Assembly (NCBI GenBank): GCA_964036275.1
Contig: OZ038434.1
Location: forward strand, 20,015,879 to 20,079,878
Origin: Litoditis marina
Taxonomy: Eukaryota > Nematoda > Chromadorea > Rhabditida > Rhabditidae
Direction of reading: 5' to 3'
DNA length: 64,000 nucleotides
Shown here: positions 14,101-26,300 of the stretch, piece by piece
How positions within the stretch are numbered: position 1 is the first letter of the stretch
How the letters are laid out: each line of letters begins with the position of its first letter
Position numbers and translations under genes: made by a program
Notes under the pieces: generated by a model
Seen by the model: the letters and a program-made list of their open reading frames with translations, nothing else
Database searches by the model: none
Told to the model about the DNA's origin: nothing

Positions 14101-17100
14101 TGGTTAGCACCGCCACTCAATTATTCCGGACTGTTTCAACTTATGCTAATAAGATGAACATTTTTAAGTTTCTACACATGAGAGGAGTTCAAAAATACCA
14201 AGTTTGAATACTAAATCTCACGTAGGGCAAAAATCGCAACTCCATTCACGTCAACTTGGGGGTGTTTTTGGTTAGCACCGCCACTCAATTATTTCGGACT
14301 GTTTCAACTTATGCTAATAAGATGCACATTTTTAAGTTTCTACACATGAGAGGAGTTCAAAAATACCAAGTTTGAATACTAAATCTCACGTAGGGCGAAA
14401 ATCGCAACTCCATTCACGTCAATTTGGGGTGTTTTTGGTTAGCACCGCCACTCAATTATTTCAGGACTGTTTCAACTTATGCTAATAAGATGAACATTTT
14501 TGAGTTTCTACACATGAGAGGAGTTCAAAAATACCAAGTTTGAACACTAAATCTCACGTGGGGCAAAAATCGCAACTCCATTCACGTCAACTTGGGGGTG
14601 TTTTTGGTTAGCACCGCCACTCAATTATTCCGGGACTGTTTCAACTTATGCTAATAAGATGAACATTTACGAGTTTCTACACATGAGAGGAGTTCAAAAA
14701 TACCAAGTTTGAACACTAAATCTCACGTAGGGCGAAAATCGCAACTCCATTCACGTCAACTTGGGGGTGTTTTTGGTTAGCACCGCCACTCAATTATTTC
14801 GGGACTGTTTCAACTTATGCTAATAAGATGCACATTTTTAAGTTTCTACACATGAGAGGAGTTCAAAAATACCAAGTTTGAATACTAAATCTCACGTAGG
14901 GCGAAAATCGCAACTCCATTCACGTCAATTTGGGGGTGTTTTTGGTTAGCACCGCCACTCAATTATTTCAGGACTGTTTCAACTTATGCTAATAAGATGA
15001 ACATTTTTGAGTTTCTACACATGAGAGGAGTTCAAAAATACCAAGTTTGAACACTAAATCTCACGTGGGGCAAAAATCGCAACTCCATTCACGTCAATTT
15101 GGGGTGTTTTTGGTTAGCACCGCCACTCAATTATTTCGGGACTGTTTCAACTTATGCTAATAAGATGAACATTTTTGAGTTTCTACACATGAGGGGAGTT
15201 CAAAAATACCAAGTTTGAACACTAAATCTCACGTAGGGCAAAAATCGCAACTCCATTCACGTCAATTTGGGGGTGTTTTTGGTTAGCACCGCCACTCAAT
15301 TATTTCGGGACTGTTTCAACTTATGCTAATAAGATGAACATTTTTAAGTTTCTACACATGAGAGGAGTTCAAAAATACCAAGTTTGAACACTAAATCTCG
15401 CGTAGGGCGAAAATCGCAACTCCATTCACGTCAACTTGGGGGTGTTTTTGGTTAGCACGGCCACTCAATTATTTCGGGACTGTTTCAACTTATGCAAATA
15501 AGATGAACATTTTTAAGTTTCTACACATGAGAGGAGTTCAAAAATACCAAGTTTGAACACTAAATCTCACGTAGGGCAAAAATCGCAACTCCATTCACGT
15601 CAATTTGGGGGTGTTTTTGGTTAGCACCGCCACTCAATTATTTCGGGACTGTTTCAACTTATGCTAATAAGATGAACATTTTTAAGTTTCTACACATGAG
15701 AGGAGTTCAAAAATACCAAGTTTGAACACTAAATCTCGCGTAGGGCGAAAATCGCAACTCCATTCACGTCAACTTGGGGGTGTTTTTGGTTAGCACGGCC
15801 ACTCAATTATTTCGGGACTGTTTCAACTTATGCAAATAAGATGAACATTTTTAAGTTTCTACACATGAGAGGAGTTCAAAATTACCAAGTTTGAACACTA
15901 AATCTCACGTAGGGCAAAAATCGCAACTCCATTCACGTCAATTTGGGGGTGTTTTTGGTTAGCACCGCCACTCAATTATTTCGGGACTGTTTCAACTTAT
16001 GCTAATAAGATGAACATTTTTAAGTTTCTACACATGAGAGGAGTTCAAAATACCAAGTTTGAACACTCAATCTCACGTAGGGCAAAAATCGCAACTCCAT
16101 TCACGTCAATTTGGGGGTGTTTTTGGTTAGCACCGCCACTCAATTATTTCGGGACTGTTTCAACTTATGCTAATAAGATGAACATTTTTGAGTTTCTACA
16201 CATGAGGGGAGTTCAAAAATACCAAGTTTGAACACTAAATCTCGCGTAGGGCGAAAATCGCAACTCCATTCACGTCAACTTGGGGGTGTTTTTGGTTAGC
16301 ACCGCCACTCAATTATTTCGGGACTGTTTCAACTTATGCTAATAAGATGAACATTTTTAAGTTTCTACACATGAGAGGAGTTCAAAAATACCAAGTTTGA
16401 ACACCAAATCTCGCGTAGGGCGAAAATCGCAACTCCATTCACGTCAACTTGGGGGTGTTTTTGGTTAGCACGGCCACTCAATTATTTCGGGACTGTTTCA
16501 ACTTATGCAAATAAGATGAACATTTTTAAGTTTCTACACATGAGAGGAGTTCAAAAATACCAAGTTTGAACACTAAATCTCACGTAGGGCAAAAAATCGC
16601 AACTCCATTCACGTCAATTTGGGGGTGTTTTTGGTTAGCACCGCCACTCAATTATTTCAGGACTGTTTCAACTTATGCTAATAAGATGAACATTTTTGAG
16701 TTTCTACACATGACAGGAGTTCAAAAATACCAAGTTTGAACACTCAATCTCACGTAGGGCAAAAATCGCAACTCCATTCACGTCAATTTGGGGGTGTTTT
16801 TGGTTAGCACCGCCACTCAATTATTTCGGGACTGTTTCAACTTATGCTAATAAGATGAACATTTTTTAGTTTCTACACATGAGAGGAGTTCAAAAATACC
16901 AAGTTTGAACACTAAATCTCGCGTAGGGCGAAAATCGCAACTCCATTCACGTCAACTTGGGGGTGTTTTTGGTTAGCACGGCCACTCAATTATTTCGGGA
17001 CTGTTTCAACTTATGCAAATAAGATGAACGTTTTAAGTTTCCACACATGAGAGGAGTTCAAAAATACCAAGTTTGAATACTAAATCTCACGTAGGGCGAA

Positions 17101-18658
17101 AATCGAAACTCCATTCACGTCAATTTGGGGGTGTTTTTGGTTAGCACCGCCACTCAATTATTTCAGGACTGTTTCAACTTATGCTAATAAGATGAACATT
17201 TTTGAGTTTCTACACATGAGAGGAGTTCAAAAATACCAAGTTTGAACACTAAATCTCACGTAGGGCAAAAATCGCAACTCCATTCACGTCAATTTGGGGG
17301 TGTTTTTGGTTAGCACCGCCACTCAATTATTTCGGGACTGTTTCAACTTATGCTAATAAGATGAACATTTTTGAGTTTCTACACATGAGGGGAGTTCAAA
17401 AATACCAAGTTTGAACACTAAATCTCACGTAGGGCAAAAATCGCAACTCCATTCACGTCAATTTGGGGGTGTTTTTGGTTAGCACCGCCACTCAATTATT
17501 TCGGGACTGTTTCAACTTATGCTAATAAGATGAACATTTTTAAGTTTCTACACATGAGAGGAGTTCAAAAATACCAAGTTTGAACACTAAATCTCGCGTA
17601 GGGCGAAAATCGCAACTCCATTCACGTCAACTTGGGGGTGTTTTTGGTTAGCACGGCCACTCAATTATTTCGGGACTGTTCAACTTATGCAAATAAGATG
17701 AACATTTTTAAGTTTCTACACATGAGAGGAGTTCAAAAATACCAAGTTTGAACACTAAATCTCACGTAGGGCAAAAATCGCAACTCCATTCACGTCAATT
17801 TGGGGGTGTTTTTGGTTAGCACCGCCACTCAATTATTTCGGGACTGTTTCAACTTATGCTAATAAGATGAACATTTTTAAGTTTCTACACATGAGAGGAG
17901 TTCAAAAATACCAAGTTTGAACACTAAATCTCGCGTAGGGCGAAAATCGCAACTCCATTCACGTCAACTTGGGGGTGTTTTGGTTAGCACGGCACTCAAT
18001 TATTTCGGGACTGTTTCAACTTATGCAAATAAGATGAACATTTTTAAGTTTCTACACATGAGAGGAGTTCAAAAATACCAAGTTTGAACACTAAATCTCA
18101 CGTAGGGCAAAAATCGCAACTCCATTCACGTCAATTTGGGGGTGTTTTTGGTTAGCACCGCCACTCAATTATTTCAGGACTGTTTCAACTTATGCTAATA
18201 AGATGAACATTTTTTGTCCCGAGGTAATGTTTTCAACATCCTTGAGGACAAAAGGTGGACAGATTGTCCAGTTGGTTTCCTGAAGACAAAAAGTAAACAG
18301 GTTGTCCAATTTTTGTCCCGAGGAAATGTTTTCAACATCCTTGAGGACAAAAAGTGGACAGATTGTCCAATTTTTGTCCCGAGGTAATGTTTTCAACATC
18401 CTTGAGGACAAAAAGTGAACAGATTGTCCAATTTTTGTCCCGAGGTAATGTTTTCAACATCCTTGAGGACAAAAAGTGAACAGATTGTCCAATTTTTGTC
18501 CCGAGGTAATGTTTTCAACATCCTTGAGGACAAAAGGTGGACAGATTGTCCAGTCCAGTTGGTTTCCTGAAGACAAAAAGTAAACAGGTTGTCCAATTTT
18601 TGTCCCGAGGAAAGTTTTTCAATATCCTTGAGGACAAAAAGTGGACAGATTGTCCAGT

Positions 18659-18900
18659 TTGGCCGAGTGGTCAAGTGGTTAGCGTTCGGCTGTCGCTCCA
18701 CAGACCTGGGTTCGATCCCCGCTCGCCGCGGTATCTGTCTGGCGGACCGCATGAGCTGGTTACAAAGCTCACCCATGCCTATCTCCACCCCTCTACGGAC
18801 AGTCCTTCTACGGTTGATATATGATTTGTGTGTGATTATGTAATTTTCTCAATAAAGCACACGGCTGAAATAGTTGCCGTAAAATATTATTATTATATTG
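18659..18900 (+). mobile_element. tRNA-derived SINE, copy 1
   Basis: A non-satellite insert of about 241 bp. It begins with an RNA polymerase III A box TGGCCGAGTGG (18660-18670) and has a B box GGTTCGATCCC (18709-18719), 49 bp apart start to start. A tRNA-unrelated body follows, then AATAAA (18851-18856) and a short ATT-rich tail ending ATATTG. Satellite 2 resumes at once with TTTCCTGAAG. The A box sits almost on the left junction, so the usual first seven or so bases of a tRNA head are missing or replaced by satellite. Target duplication is not clear; at most TTG is shared. The family was not recognised. It should be mobilised by a LINE in trans, as SINEs are. Confidence 0.85.
18660..18719 (+). 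promoter_or_regulatory. Internal RNA polymerase III promoter (A and B boxes) of SINE copy 1
   Basis: TGGCCGAGTGG fits the A-box consensus TRGCNNAGYGG and GGTTCGATCCC fits the B-box consensus GGTTCGANNCC. Both are intact. Confidence 0.8.
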
Positions 18901-19551
18901 TTTCCTGAAGACAAAAAGTAAACAGGTTGTCCAATTTTTGTCCCGAGGAAATGTTTTCAACATCCTTGAGAACAAAAGGTGGACAGATTGTCCAGTTGGT
19001 TTCCTGAAGACAAAAATTAAACAAGTTGTCCAATTTTTGTCCCGAGGAAATGTTTTCAACATCCTTGAGGACAAAAAGTGGACAGATTGTCCAGTTTGTT
19101 TCTTGAAGACAAAAAGTAAACAGGTTGTCCAATTTTGTCCCGAGGAAATGTTTTCAACATCCTTGAGGACAAAAGGTGGACAGATTGTCCAGTTGGTTTC
19201 CTGAAGACAAAAATTAAACAAGTTGTCCAATTTTTGTCCCGAGGAAATGTTTTCAACATCCTTGAGGACAAAAAGTGGACAGATTGTCCAGTTTGTTTCT
19301 TGAAGACAAAAAGTAAACAGGTTGTCCACTTTTTGTCCGAGGTAATGTTTTCAACATCCTTGAGGACAAAAGATGGACATATTGTCCAGTTGGTTTCCTG
19401 AAGACAAAAAGTAAACAGGTTGTCCAATTTTTGTCCCGAGGAAATGTTTTCAACATCCTTGAGGACAAAAAGTGAACAGATTGTCCAATTTTTGTCCCGA
19501 GGTAATGTTTTCAATATCCTTGAGGACAAAAAGTGGACAGATTGTCCAGTT

Positions 19552-19791
19552 TGGCCGAGTGGTCAAGTGGTTAGCGTTCGGCTGTCGCTCCACAGACCTG
19601 GTTCGATCCCCGCTCGCCGCGGTATCTGTCTGGCGGACCGCATGAGCTGGTTACAAAGCTCACCCATGCCTATCTCCACCCCTCTACGGACAGTCCTTCT
19701 ACGGTTGATATATGATTTGTGTGTGATTATGTAATTTTCTCAATAAAGCACACGGCTGAAATAGTTGCCGTGAAAGATTATTATTATATTG
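19552..19791 (+). mobile_element. tRNA-derived SINE, copy 2 (duplicated with its satellite flank)
   Basis: Nearly identical to the copy 892 bp upstream: A box 19552-19562, B box 19600-19610, AATAAA 19742-19747, and tail GAAAGATTATTATTATATTG. It has one base fewer just before the B box and a slightly different tail start. The left flank (with the rare CAATATCC variant) and right flank (TTTCCTGAAG) match copy 1. The second copy therefore arose by tandem duplication of satellite plus SINE, not by a second transposition. Confidence 0.85.
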
Positions 19792-20349
19792 TTTCCTGAA
19801 GACAAAAAGTAAACAGGTTGTCCAATTTTTGTCCCGAGGAAAGTTTTTCAATATCCTTGAGGACAAAATGTGGACAGATTGTCCAATTTTGTCCCGAGGT
19901 AATGTTTTCAACATCCTTGAGGACAAAAGATGGACAGATTGTCCAGTTGGTTTCCTGAAGACAAAAAGTAAACAGGTTGTCCAATTTTGTCCCGAAGAAA
20001 TGTTTTCAACATCCTTGGGGACAGAAAGTGGACAGATTGTCCAATTTTTGTCCCAAGGTAATGTTTTCAACATCCTTGAGGACAAAAGGTGGACAGATTG
20101 TCCAGTTGGTTTCCTGAAGACAAAAAGTAAACAGGTTGTCCAATTTTTGTCCCGAAGAAATGTTTTCAACATCCTTGGGGACAGAAAGTGGACAGATTGT
20201 CCAATTTTTGTCCCAAGGTAATGTTTTCAACATCCTTGAGGACAAAAGGTGGACAGATTGTCCAGTTGGTTTCCTGAAGACAAAAAGTGAACAGGTCGTC
20301 CAATTTTTGTCCCGAGGAAATGTTTTCAACATCCTTGAGTGTTTTCAAC

Positions 20350-23300
20350 ATCTGTTCACCTTTTGTCCTCAAGGATGTTGAAAACATTACCTTGGGACAA
20401 AAATTGGACAATCTGTCCACTTTCTGTCCCCAAGGATGTTAAAAACATTTCTTCGGAACAAAAATTGGACAACCTGTTTACTTTTTGTCTTCAGGAAACC
20501 AACTAGACAATCTGTCCATCTTTTGTCCTCAAGGATGTGAAAACATTACCTCGGGACAAAATTGGACAATCTGTCCACTTTTTGTCCTCAAGGATGTTGA
20601 AAACATTTCCTCGGGACAAAAATTGGACAACCTGTTTACTTTTTGTCTTCAGGAAACCAACTGGACAATCTGTCCACCTTTTGTCCTCAAGGATGTTGAA
20701 AACATTACCTCGGGACAAAAATTGGACAATCTGTCCACCTTTTCTCCTCAAGGATGTTGAAAACATTTCCTCGATACAAAAATTGGACGACCTGTTTTCT
20801 TTTTGTCTTCAGGAAACCAACTGGACAATCTGTCCACCTTTTGTCCCCAAGGATGTTGAAAACATTACCTCGGGACAAAAATTGGACAACCTGTTTACTT
20901 TTTGTGTTCAGGAAACAAACTGGACAATCTGTCCACTTTTTGTCCTCAAGATGTTGAAAACATTTCCTCGGGACAAAAATTGGACAACTTGTTTAATTTT
21001 TGTCTTCAGGAAACCAACTGGACAATCTGTCCACTTTTTGTTCTCAAGGATGTTGAGAACATTTCCTCGGACAAAACTTGGACAACCTGTTTACTTTTTG
21101 TCTTCAGGAAACAAACTGGACAATCTGTCCACCTTTTGTCCTCAAGGATCTCGGAAAAGATTCCTCAGGACAAAAATTGGACAACCTGTTAACTTTTTGT
21201 CTTCAGGAAACAAACTGGACAATCTGTCCACATTTTGTCCTCAAGGATGTTGAAAACATTACCTCGGGACAAAAATTGGACAATCTGTCCACTTTTTGTC
21301 CCCAAGGATGTTGAAAACATTTCCTCTGGCCAAACTTGAACAACCTGGTTACTTTTTGTCTTCAGGGAACCAACTGGACAATCTGTCCACCTTTTGTCCT
21401 CAAGGATGTTGAAAACATTACCTCGGGACAAAAATTGGACAATCTGTCCACTTTTTGTCCTCAAGGATGTTGAAAACATTTCCTCGGGACAAAAATTGGA
21501 CGACCTTTTTCCTTTTTGTCTTCAGAAAACCAACTGGACAATCTGTCCACCTTTTGTCCTCAAGGATGTTGAAAACATTACCTTGGGACAAAAATTGGAC
21601 AATCTGTCCACTTTCTGTCCCCAAGGATGTTGAAAACATTTCTTCGGACAAACATTGGACAACCTGTTTACTTTTTGTCTTCAGGAAACCAACTGGACAA
21701 TCTGTCCACCTTTTGTCCTCAAGGATGTTGAAAACATTACCTCGGGACAAAAATTGGACAATCTGTCCACTTTTTGTCCTCAAGGATGTTGAAAACATTT
21801 CCTCGGGACAAAAATTGGACAACCTGTTTACTTTTTGTCTTCAGGAAACCAACTGGACAATCTGTCCACCTTTTGTCCTCAAGGATGTTGAAAACATTAC
21901 CTCGGGACAAAAATTGGACAATCTGTCCACCTTTTCCCCTCAAGGATGTTGAAAACATTTCCTCGATACAAAAATTGGACGACCTGTTTCCTTTTTGTCT
22001 TCAGGAAACAAACTGGACAATCTGTCCACTTTTTGTCCTCAAGGATGTTGAAAACATTTCCTCGATACAAAAATTGGACAACCTGTTTACTTTTTGTGTT
22101 CAGGAAACAAACTGGACAATCTGTCCACTTTTTGTCCTCAAGGATGTTGAAAACATTTCCTCGATACAAAAATTGGACAACCTGTTTACTTTTTGTGTTC
22201 AGGAAACCAACTGGACAATCTGTCCACCTTTTGTCCTCAAGGATGTTGAAAACATTTCCTCGATACAAAAATTGGACGACCTGTTTCCTTTTTGTCTTCA
22301 GGAAACCAACTGGACAATCTGTCCACCTTTTGTCCCCAAGGATGTTGAAAACATTTCCTCGATACAAAAATTGGACGACCTGTTTACTTTTTGTGTTCAG
22401 GAAACAAACTGGACAATCTGTCCACCTTTTGTCCCAAGGATGTTGAAAACATTTCCTCGATACAAAAATTGGACGACCTGTTTACTTTTTGTCTTCAGGA
22501 AACCAACTGGACAATCTGTCCACCTTTTGTCCCCAAGGATGTTGAAAACATTTCCTCGGGACAAAAATTGGACGACCTGTTTACTTTTTGTGTTCAGGAA
22601 ACAAACTGGACAATCTGTCCACCTTTTGTCCTCAAGGATGTTGAAAACATTACCTTGGGACAAAAATTGGACAATCTGTCCACTTTCTGTCCCCAAGGAT
22701 GTTGAAAACATTTCTTCGGGACAAACATTGGACAACCTGTTTACTTTTTGTCTTCAGGAAACCAACTGGACAATCTGTCCACCTTTTGTCCTCAAGGATG
22801 TTGAAAACATTACCTCGGGACAAAAATTGGACAATCTGTTTACTTTTTGTCTTCAGAAAACCAACTGGACAATCTGTCCACCTTTTGTCCTCAAGGATGT
22901 TGAAAACATTACCTTGGGACAAAATTGGACAATCTGTCCACTTTCTGTCCCCAAGGATGTTGAAAACATTTCTTCGGGACAAACATTGGACAACCTGTTT
23001 ACTTTTTGTGTTCAGGAAACAAACTGGACAATCTGTCCACTTTTTGTCCTCAAGGATGTTGAAAACATTTCCTCGATACAAAAATTGGACAACCTGTTTA
23101 CTTTTTGTCTTCAGAAAACCAACTGGACAATCTGTCCACCTTTTGTCCTCAAGGATGTTGAAAACATTACCTTGGGACAAAAATTGGACAATCTGTCCAC
23201 TTTCTGTCCCCAAGGATGTTGAAAACATTTCTTCGGGACAAACATTGGACAACCTGTTTACTTTTTGTCTTCAGGAAACCAACTGGACAATCTGTCCACC

Positions 23301-26300
23301 TTTTGTCCTCAAGGATGTTGAAAACATTACCTCGGGACAAAAATTGGACAATCTGTTTACTTTTTGTCTTCAGGAAACCAACTGGACAATCTGTCCACTT
23401 TTTGTCCTCAAGGATGTTGAAAACATTTCCTCGGGACAAAAATTGGACAACCTGTTTACTTTTTGTCTTCAGGAAACCAACTGGACAATCTGTCCACCTT
23501 TTGTCCTCAAGGATGTTGAAAACATTACCTCGGGACAAAAATTGGACAATCTGTCCACCTTTTCTCCTCAAGGATGTTGAAAACATTTCCTCGATACAAA
23601 AATTGGACGACCTGTTTTCTTTTTGTCTTCAGGAAACCAACTGGACAATCTGTCCACCTTTTGTCCCCAAGGATGTTGAAAACATTACCTCGGGACAAAA
23701 ATTGGACAACCTGTTTACTTTTTGTGTTCAGGAAACAAACTGGACAATCTGTCCACTTTTTGTCCTCAAGGATGTTGAAAACATTTCCTCGGGACAAAAA
23801 TTGGACAACTTGTTTAATTTTTGTCTTCAGGAAACCAACTGGACAATCTGTCCACTTTTTGTTCTCAAGGATGTTGAGAACATTTCCTCGGGACAAAACT
23901 TGGACAACCTGTTTACTTTTTGTCTTCAGGAAACAAACTGGACAATCTGTCCACCTTTTGTCCTCAAGGATCTCGGAAAAGATTCCTCAGGACAAAAATT
24001 GGACAACCTGTTAACTTTTTGTCTTCAGGAAACAAACTGGACAATCTGTCCACATTTTGTCCTCAAGGATGTTGAAAACATTACCTCGGGACAAAAATTG
24101 GACAATCTGTCCACTTTTTGTCCCCAAGGATGTTGAAAACATTTCCTCTGGCCAAACTTGAACAACCTGGTTACTTTTTGTCTTCAGGGAACCAACTGGA
24201 CAATCTGTCCACCTTTTGTCCTCAAGGATGTTGAAAACATTACCTCGGGACAAAAATTGGACAATCTGTCCACTTTTTGTCCTCAAGGATGTTGAAAACA
24301 TTTCCTCGGGACAAAAATTGGACGACCTTTTTCCTTTTTGTCTTCAGAAAACCAACTGGACAATCTGTCCACCTTTTGTCCTCAAGGATGTTGAAAACAT
24401 TACCTTGGGACAAAAATTGGACAATCTGTCCACTTTCTGTCCCCAAGGATGTTGAAAACATTTCTTCGGGACAAACATTGGACAACCTGTTTACTTTTTG
24501 TCTTCAGGAAACCAACTGGACAATCTGTCCACCTTTTGTCCTCAAGGATGTTGAAAACATTACCTCGGGACAAAAATTGGACAATCTGTCCACTTTTTGT
24601 CCTCAAGGATGTTGAAAACATTTCCTCGGGACAAAAATTGGACAACCTGTTTACTTTTTGTCTTCAGGAAACCAACTGGACAATCTGTCCACCTTTTGTC
24701 CTCAAGGATGTTGAAAACATTACCTCGGGACAAAAATTGGACAATCTGTCCACCTTTTCCCCTCAAGGATGTTGAAAACATTTCCTCGATACAAAAATTG
24801 GACGACCTGTTTCCTTTTTGTCTTCAGGAAACAAACCGGACAATCTGTCCACTTTTTGTCCTCAAGGATGTTGAAAACATTTCCTCGATACAAAAATTGG
24901 ACAACCTGTTTACTTTTTGTGTTCAGGAAACAAACTGGACAATCTGTCCACTTTTTGTCCTCAAGGATGTTGAAAACATTTCCTCGATACAAAAATTGGA
25001 CAACCTGTTTACTTTTTGTGTTCAGGAAACCAACTGGACAATCTGTCCACCTTTTGTCCTCAAGGATGTTGAAAACATTTCCTCGATACAAAAATTGGAC
25101 GACCTGTTTCCTTTTTGTCTTCAGGAAACCAACTGGACAATCTGTCCACCTTTTGTCCCCAAGGATGTTGAAAACATTTCCTCGATACAAAAATTGGACG
25201 ACCTGTTTACTTTTGTGTTCAGGAAACAAACTGGACAATCTGTCCACCTTTTGTCCCCAAGGATGTTGAAAACATTTCCTCGATACAAAAATTGGACGAC
25301 CTGTTTACTTTTTGTCTTCAGGAAACCAACTGGACAATCTGTCCACCTTTTGTCCCCAAGGATGTTGAAAACATTTCCTCGGGACAAAAATTGGACGACC
25401 TGTTTACTTTTTGTGTTCAGGAAACAAACTGGACAATCTGTCCACTTTTTGTCCTCAAGGATGTTGAAAACATTACCTTGGACAAAAATTGGACAATCTG
25501 TCCACTTTCTGTCCCCAAGGATGTTGAAAACATTTCTTCGGGACAAACATTGGACAACCTGTTTACTTTTTGTCTTCAGGAAACCAACTGGACAATCTGT
25601 CCACCTTTTGTCCTCAAGGATGTTGAAAACATTACCTCGGGACAAAAATTGGACAATCTGTTTACTTTTTGTCTTCAGAAAACCAACTGGACAATCTGTC
25701 CACCTTTTGTCCTCAAGGATGTTGAAAACATTACCTTGGGACAAAAATTGGACAATCTGTCCACTTTCTGTCCCCAAGGATGTTGAAAACATTTCTTCGG
25801 GACAAACATTGGACAACCTGTTTACTTTTTGTGTTCAGGAAACAAACTGGACAATCTGTCCACTTTTTGTCCTCAAGGATGTTGAAAACATTTCCTCGAT
25901 ACAAAAATTGGACAACCTGTTTACTTTTTGTCTTCAGAAAACCAACTGGACAATCTGTCCACCTTTTGTCCTCAAGGATGTTGAAAACATTACCTTGGGA
26001 CAAAAATTGGACAATCTGTCCACTTTCTGTCCCCAGGATGTTGAAAACATTTCTTCGGGACAAACATTGGACAACCTGTTTACTTTTTGTCTTCAGGAAA
26101 CCAACTGGACAATCTGTCCACCTTTTGTCCTCAAGGATGTTGAAAACATTACCTCGGGACAAAAATTGGACAATCTGTTTACTTTTTGTCTTCAGGAAAC
26201 CAACTGGACAATCTGTCCACTTTTTGTCCTCAAGGATGTTGAAAACATTTCCTCGGGACAAAAATTGGACAACCTGTTTACTTTTTGTCTTCAGGAAACC

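Larger units (their letters stand above)
1..18208 (+). repeat. Satellite 1 array, forward block (169-bp monomer, about 108 copies)
   Basis: Head-to-tail copies of a monomer of about 169 bp; successive GGGGTG landmarks fall at 1, 169 and 338. Each copy contains, in order, a G-run followed by TGTTTTTGGTTAGCAC, CCACTCAATTATTTC, GGGACTGTTTCAACTTATG, GATGAACATTTTT, TTTCTACACATGAG, GAGTTCAAAAATACC, AAGTTTGAACACTAAATC, CACGTAGGGCG and CAACTCCATTCACGTCAA. Variants recur in a fixed order, which defines higher-order repeats. Many copies hold a perfect dyad GTTCAAA-N9-TTTGAAC; those reading GAATAC instead of GAACAC lose one arm. No gene lies in this block; short open frames are satellite read-through. 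The length fits centromeric or pericentromeric heterochromatin, but that is inference. I did not recognise the family. Confidence 0.97.
18209..20351 (+). repeat. Satellite 2 array, forward orientation
   Basis: A new tandem family starts abruptly inside a satellite 1 monomer, after GATGAACATTTTT. The core unit is about 61 bp: TTTTTGTCCCGAGG, AATGTTTTCAACATCC, TTGAGGACAAAAAG, TGGACAGATTGTCCAA. It is often extended to 99 bp by a module of about 38 bp (TTGGTTTCCTGAAGACAAAA, AGTAAACAGGTTGTCC). A pure 61-bp step is seen between 18371 and 18432. Two SINE copies interrupt this block. Open frames here arise because the unit has few stops; they are not genes. Confidence 0.95.

Noticed and set aside
16010..16231. 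Short open frames in satellite 1 (also near 34.4, 38.5 and 41.5 kb)
   Set aside because: They arise when an indel in one monomer shifts the frame. The same satellite sequence elsewhere has stops.
18660..18731. Functional tRNA gene
   Set aside because: A and B boxes are present, but the acceptor stem 5' half is missing, no clear anticodon arm forms, and the body continues into a SINE with AATAAA and tail.
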